Shown here piece by piece: positions 44,505-46,762 of a DNA stretch of 46,762 nt. Origin of the DNA: Syntrophomonas sp. UBA4922 (GTDB lineage Bacteria; Bacillota; Syntrophomonadia; Syntrophomonadales; Syntrophomonadaceae); NCBI GenBank assembly GCA_002398825.1, contig DHBS01000039.1:6200-52961 (forward strand), given 5' to 3'. Each line of letters opens with the position of its first letter. Positions within the stretch are counted from its first letter, which is position 1. A program made the position numbers and the translations under genes. The notes under the pieces were generated by a model, which did no database searches, was not told the DNA's origin, and saw only the letters and a list, made by a program, of their open reading frames with translations.

Positions 44505-44888
44505 ATGAAGGTTAAAGACATCATGACTACCCGGGTAATAAGTATTGAAAGCCGCAAAACCATCGGTGACGCACTGGATCTTATGGTGGAGAATAACGTC
44601 CGCCGGCTTCCGGTACTGGCAAATGGCGCCTTAATCGGTATGATCGTGCAGCATGATATTGAAAAAGCTTTGCGTTCTCCGGAATTTGTGTGTGAAACCC
44701 CGGTAGATTGGGTAATGACTAAAAACGTAATTACTGTCGCAGCCCAAACCGATCTGTTGGAAGCCATTAATCTGCTGCTCAAGCACAAAATCAGTGGGAT
44801 GCCGGTAATGGAAAACGGCCTGATGATCGGCATAATAAGTGAGACAGATATACTGAAACTCTGCATTGAGTTGTTAAACAGACCGTAA
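44505..44888 (+). CDS. CBS-domain pair protein
   Basis: A 127-residue stand-alone Bateman module: two CBS domains (KVKDIMTTRVISIES...RRLPVLANGALIGMIVQHDI and PVDWVMTKNVITVAA...GMPVMENGLMIGIISETDI). Such pairs bind adenosine nucleotides and regulate partner proteins. ATG 44505 is chosen because AGAGG lies 8 bases before it; GTG 44496 and ATG 44499 are in frame upstream. It diverges from the Hsp70-like operon. No partner is obvious. Confidence 0.9.
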   Translation: MKVKDIMTTRVISIESRKTIGDALDLMVENNVRRLPVLANGALIGMIVQHDIEKALRSPEFVCETPVDWVMTKNVITVAAQTDLLEAINLLLKHKISGMPVMENGLMIGIISETDILKLCIELLNRP

Positions 44889-44957
44889 TCAGGCTCGACA
44901 ATATAACAACAGAGGATAACCGAGGGGTGATCCTGCCTGTAGATTGGGGTACTGTAC

Positions 44958-45569
44958 ATGAAGCAGCCGATTAATCTGTTGATTTTTCCATTGCTGACAT
45001 TACTGGCAGGTATAATGATTTTGGCCCATAATCAAGCTATTGTTCTCAATCCTGACGGCGCTACCCGGGTCTATATCAAGAGCGCTTTGTCAGGCAACGT
45101 CGGGTACGGCAACCCCTTGCGCCATAATAACAGCATCTCCTTTGAAGGCTTGGAGCCCGGGGATATAATCCTGGGAGCTTATCCTCACTGCGCTTATGGG
45201 GATTATTCCCATGCCGCTTTGTATATAGGGTCGGGGCAGATCATTGAAGGCTATGCCGACCTCGGTATAACCCGGCAATCAGTTGAGCATTTCCGCGAAT
45301 ATCCGCAGGTCTGCCTGCTGAGGGTCAATGTCGATCCGGCTGTCAAACAGGCGGCTGTTGCATACGCCACTGAGCAGATAGGGGAAGTATTCTATCCGGT
45401 AGCCTTTAAATCCGGACAGAACATCTGGAACTGCAGTAAAATCATGTGGAAGGCTTATCAATTGCAGGGTGTGGATTTTGATGACAACCAGGATCTATGG
45501 GTCCCTCCCGACAGCTTCTACAACAGCCCCTATGTCGAAGTGATCAGGGAGGTGGGGCTCTTATGGTAA
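44958..45569 (+). CDS. YiiX/permuted NlpC-P60-like hydrolase, membrane-anchored
   Basis: A 203-residue protein with an N-terminal signal/anchor (LLIFPLLTLLAGIMILA) and a YiiX/YebB-type (permuted papain) domain: GLEPGDIILG, a DYSHAALYIGSGQIIEG segment with the catalytic-type His, and WNCSKIMWKAY with the Cys. In this permuted fold the His block comes before the Cys. It probably cuts peptide or lipid amide bonds at the cell surface. The ribosome site is weak. Its stop overlaps the next gene. Confidence 0.8.
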   Translation: MKQPINLLIFPLLTLLAGIMILAHNQAIVLNPDGATRVYIKSALSGNVGYGNPLRHNNSISFEGLEPGDIILGAYPHCAYGDYSHAALYIGSGQIIEGYADLGITRQSVEHFREYPQVCLLRVNVDPAVKQAAVAYATEQIGEVFYPVAFKSGQNIWNCSKIMWKAYQLQGVDFDDNQDLWVPPDSFYNSPYVEVIREVGLLW

Positions 45570-46021
45570 CACTGCGTTTGCTGTGGATACATATCTTTGC
45601 CTGGGGGGCGGTATGGCTGTCGAGCTACTGGGCCGGACTGGAATACATGGCCGCCCTATTATACCTGGTAGTGATCAGCCGGGAAGCCATGTCCTTGCGG
45701 GGGAGCAAATCGGTTCAACGTATTTTGGCTGCTTCTTTATGGCAGGCGCCCGGATATGTAATGGCCTTCATCCTACTGACTGAATGGAATCCCTTTGAGA
45801 TTTATAACTATACTATCTTTATCCTGATTTTTTGGATGACTCCTATTTTGCCCTGGCTGGCCTTGCTTCCTTCAACCAGCCTGGCTTATCCGTCCTATTA
45901 TTACGGGCTCTTAATGGGTGCGCCGTTTCTCTCTTTTTGGATATGGGTTTTCAGCAGCAAAATAAATCCGCTGGCAGCATTCAAACACAGCAGATTTGGT
46001 AGTACCAAGGACTGTGTTTAA
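45563..46021 (+). CDS. Small four-helix membrane protein of unknown function
   Basis: A 152-residue protein with four hydrophobic segments (around LLWIHIFAWGAVWLSSYW, AALLYLVVIS, APGYVMAFILLTEW and FILIFWMTPILPWLALLP, with a further one near the C-terminus). No family is recognised. ATG 45563 overlaps the YiiX-like stop (ATGGTAA), and AGGTGGGG lies 5 bases before it, so it is translated after that gene. It may anchor or assist the hydrolase. Confidence 0.75.
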   Translation: MVTLRLLWIHIFAWGAVWLSSYWAGLEYMAALLYLVVISREAMSLRGSKSVQRILAASLWQAPGYVMAFILLTEWNPFEIYNYTIFILIFWMTPILPWLALLPSTSLAYPSYYYGLLMGAPFLSFWIWVFSSKINPLAAFKHSRFGSTKDCV

Positions 46022-46265
46022 TGTTCTGCCAGCGGTCTTTAAAGAAACCGACAGTTATATCAATAAGACTTATCCGTTTTTCAGGGGCTTATTGATCTGT
46101 TGTAACTGCCGGTTTCTAATTCTATTGTGTGCTTTTTTAAGAAAGTTATTCTGGAAAATAAAGGTAATTGTTGAAACGTAAAAAGCCTGGTTATAAAATG
46201 AACTATATAGTAAACAGGATCCTGTTATCCTGACTCAAGGGGCCTGATTCATCAGGCCGGTCAAT

Positions 46266-46287
46266 AAAAAAGCCCGCTAATAGCGAG
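46266..46287 (-). terminator. Minus-strand terminator-like hairpin
   Basis: CTCGCT-ATT-AGCGGG then C and TTTTTT when read on the minus strand (stem of 6 bp with one G-U pair). No minus-strand gene reads into it within 2 kb except the doubtful frame at 46203-46439, so it may end a short non-coding RNA. Confidence 0.55.
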
Positions 46288-46327
46288 GTAAATAACAATT
46301 GATATTCATTTTGGCAAGCTGTCTCCC

Positions 46328-46413
46328 GGCTGATGGTGCAAATTGACCCTATTCGGCATGGTTGGACAGCTTTTCCGTGCATCCCCAGCAATGGCTGATC
46401 TTGCACAAATTGA
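46328..46413 (+). repeat. Direct repeat GGCTGAT-NN-TGCA(CA)AATTGA, two copies
   Basis: Copy 1: GGCTGAT at 46328-46334 with TGCAAATTGA at 46337-46346. Copy 2: GGCTGAT at 46393-46399 with TGCACAAATTGA at 46402-46413. The period is about 66 bases. Repeated (G)GTCAATTTGCACC-like boxes are known near the ends of IS21-family elements, and copy 1 read on the minus strand contains GGGTCAATTTGCACC. No transposase is present, so at most this is a remnant end. Confidence 0.5.
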
Positions 46414-46520
46414 ATATAGTATACACTTTTGCTAAACATGTGGCATCATTAACAAACTTTTAACATTAATATGATGCACATTTATATTATAATGAAATAG
46501 CTGTGTTTTGACATATTGTG

Positions 46521-46578
46521 ATAAACTGTCGAATGATTATGCCAATTTTTGTTTTAGCCAGCCCGGCTGACAGTTTAT
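46521..46578 (+). promoter_or_regulatory. 10-bp inverted repeat just upstream of the Hdr-like gene
   Basis: ATAAACTGTC (46521-46530) and GACAGTTTAT (46569-46578) are perfect complements 38 bases apart, with an AGCC/GGCT mini-hairpin inside. It lies 67 bases before the ATG at 46646, so it could be a structured leader or a paired operator. Confidence 0.5.
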
Positions 46579-46645
46579 TACCAGTATAAACCACGGAAAT
46601 TTTAAGTGGTTCAAAATAGATTCGTTAAGGGAAGGAGAGAAGAAT

Positions 46646-46762
46646 ATGAAGGAGGCTGCGACCCTCATACCAATGGCTGGTTCAAATCAAGCCATTATTG
46701 CGAAGATAGAGCACGAAGCCCATACCAGCGTGAAGTCATGTTATCAATGCGGGAAATGTTCG
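46646..46762 (+). CDS. N-terminus of an HdrC-like [4Fe-4S] protein (cut by the window end)
   Basis: Only 39 codons are visible. They end CYQCGKCS, the first CxxCxxC of a ferredoxin-type cluster, following a helical start (NQAIIAKIEHEAHTSV). This order, with the cluster ~30 residues in, matches heterodisulfide reductase subunit C, which passes electrons between HdrB and other Hdr/flavin partners. A GGAGAG site precedes the ATG. A long intergenic region upstream suggests it begins an operon extending beyond the window. The call rests on a short stretch. Confidence 0.7.
   Translation, partial: MKEAATLIPMAGSNQAIIAKIEHEAHTSVKSCYQCGKCS

Larger units (their letters stand above)
46022..46645. other. 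624-base structured intergenic region before the Hdr-like gene
   Basis: No convincing gene. A 78-codon minus-strand frame at 46203-46439 has no ribosome site and no protein-like composition. Palindromes lie at 46213-46226 (AACAGGATCCTGTT) and 46241-46258 (GGCCTGAT-TC-ATCAGGCC). Also present: a minus-strand terminator (46266-46287), an AAGCTGTC/GACAGCTT inverted repeat (46316-46323 and 46365-46372), a direct repeat pair (46328-46413) and a long inverted repeat near the Hdr gene (46521-46578). Confidence 0.6.

Noticed and set aside
46203..46439. 78-codon minus-strand frame
   Set aside because: No ribosome site, overlaps palindromes, repeats and a terminator, and lacks family features.
46266..46645. 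Known riboswitch (cobalamin, c-di-GMP, Moco) upstream of the Hdr-like gene
   Set aside because: The core motifs I know for these classes could not be found on either strand.

Overview
The window looks like part of the chromosome of an anaerobic, Gram-positive (Firmicutes/Clostridia) bacterium, perhaps near the syntrophic Syntrophomonas/Peptococcaceae groups. The evidence is an LPXTG surface protein with a class D sortase, GatCAB, paired DegV proteins, TipAS-type MerR regulation, a MetF protein fused to the MetV-like domain found in anaerobes, a citrate synthase of the homocitrate/isopropylmalate synthase type, and the start of an HdrC-like iron-sulfur protein. The lineage is inferred from gene content only. 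No rRNA, tRNA, CRISPR array, intact transposase or prophage was seen.

Layout. (1) 1-6.5 kb is an envelope module: the end of an Asp-Ala/Asp-Ser repeat LPKTG protein, a six-hairpin-like protein, a 1105-residue fusion (Mur ligase, degenerate S11 peptidase-like domain, CapA) and a class D sortase. (2) 6.6-13.3 kb holds single genes: an RHH protein with an SPFH protein, a diguanylate cyclase, a PAP2 phosphatase, a PAS/sigma-54 activator, an Smr protein and a DUF1287 protein. A possible group II intron remnant lies near 9.9 kb. (3) 13.5-22.6 kb is housekeeping: pcrA, ligA, a DegV protein, a DUF554 protein and gatCAB. (4) 22.7-27.0 kb is a compact operon with every step from oxaloacetate plus acetyl-CoA to 2-oxoglutarate: probable Re-citrate synthase, two-subunit aconitase and NADP-type isocitrate dehydrogenase. 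(5) 27.1-30.7 kb has two divergent C1/methionine genes: a homocysteine methyltransferase-MTHFR fusion and a MetF-MetV fusion. (6) 30.7-38.6 kb carries a second DegV, a hybrid histidine kinase, a stalk-domain glucosaminidase, an acetate/succinate transporter of the GPR1/FUN34/YaaH family, two MerR-type regulators and an unrecognised Cys-tailed protein. (7) 38.8-44.3 kb is a four-gene minus-strand operon: a divergent Hsp70, a helical protein whose C-terminus resembles GrpE, and two unrecognised proteins. (8) 44.5-46.8 kb has a CBS protein, a YiiX-like hydrolase, a small membrane protein, a structured intergenic region and the start of an Hdr-like gene.

The best candidate for an undescribed system is the Hsp70-like/GrpE-like operon. 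The Hsp70 keeps its fold motifs but has replaced residues matching DnaK E171 and T199, and no J-domain partner is encoded beside it. The Mur ligase/pseudo-S11/CapA fusion in the envelope module is second. All assignments rest on reading translated sequence and recalled family motifs; no database search was run.
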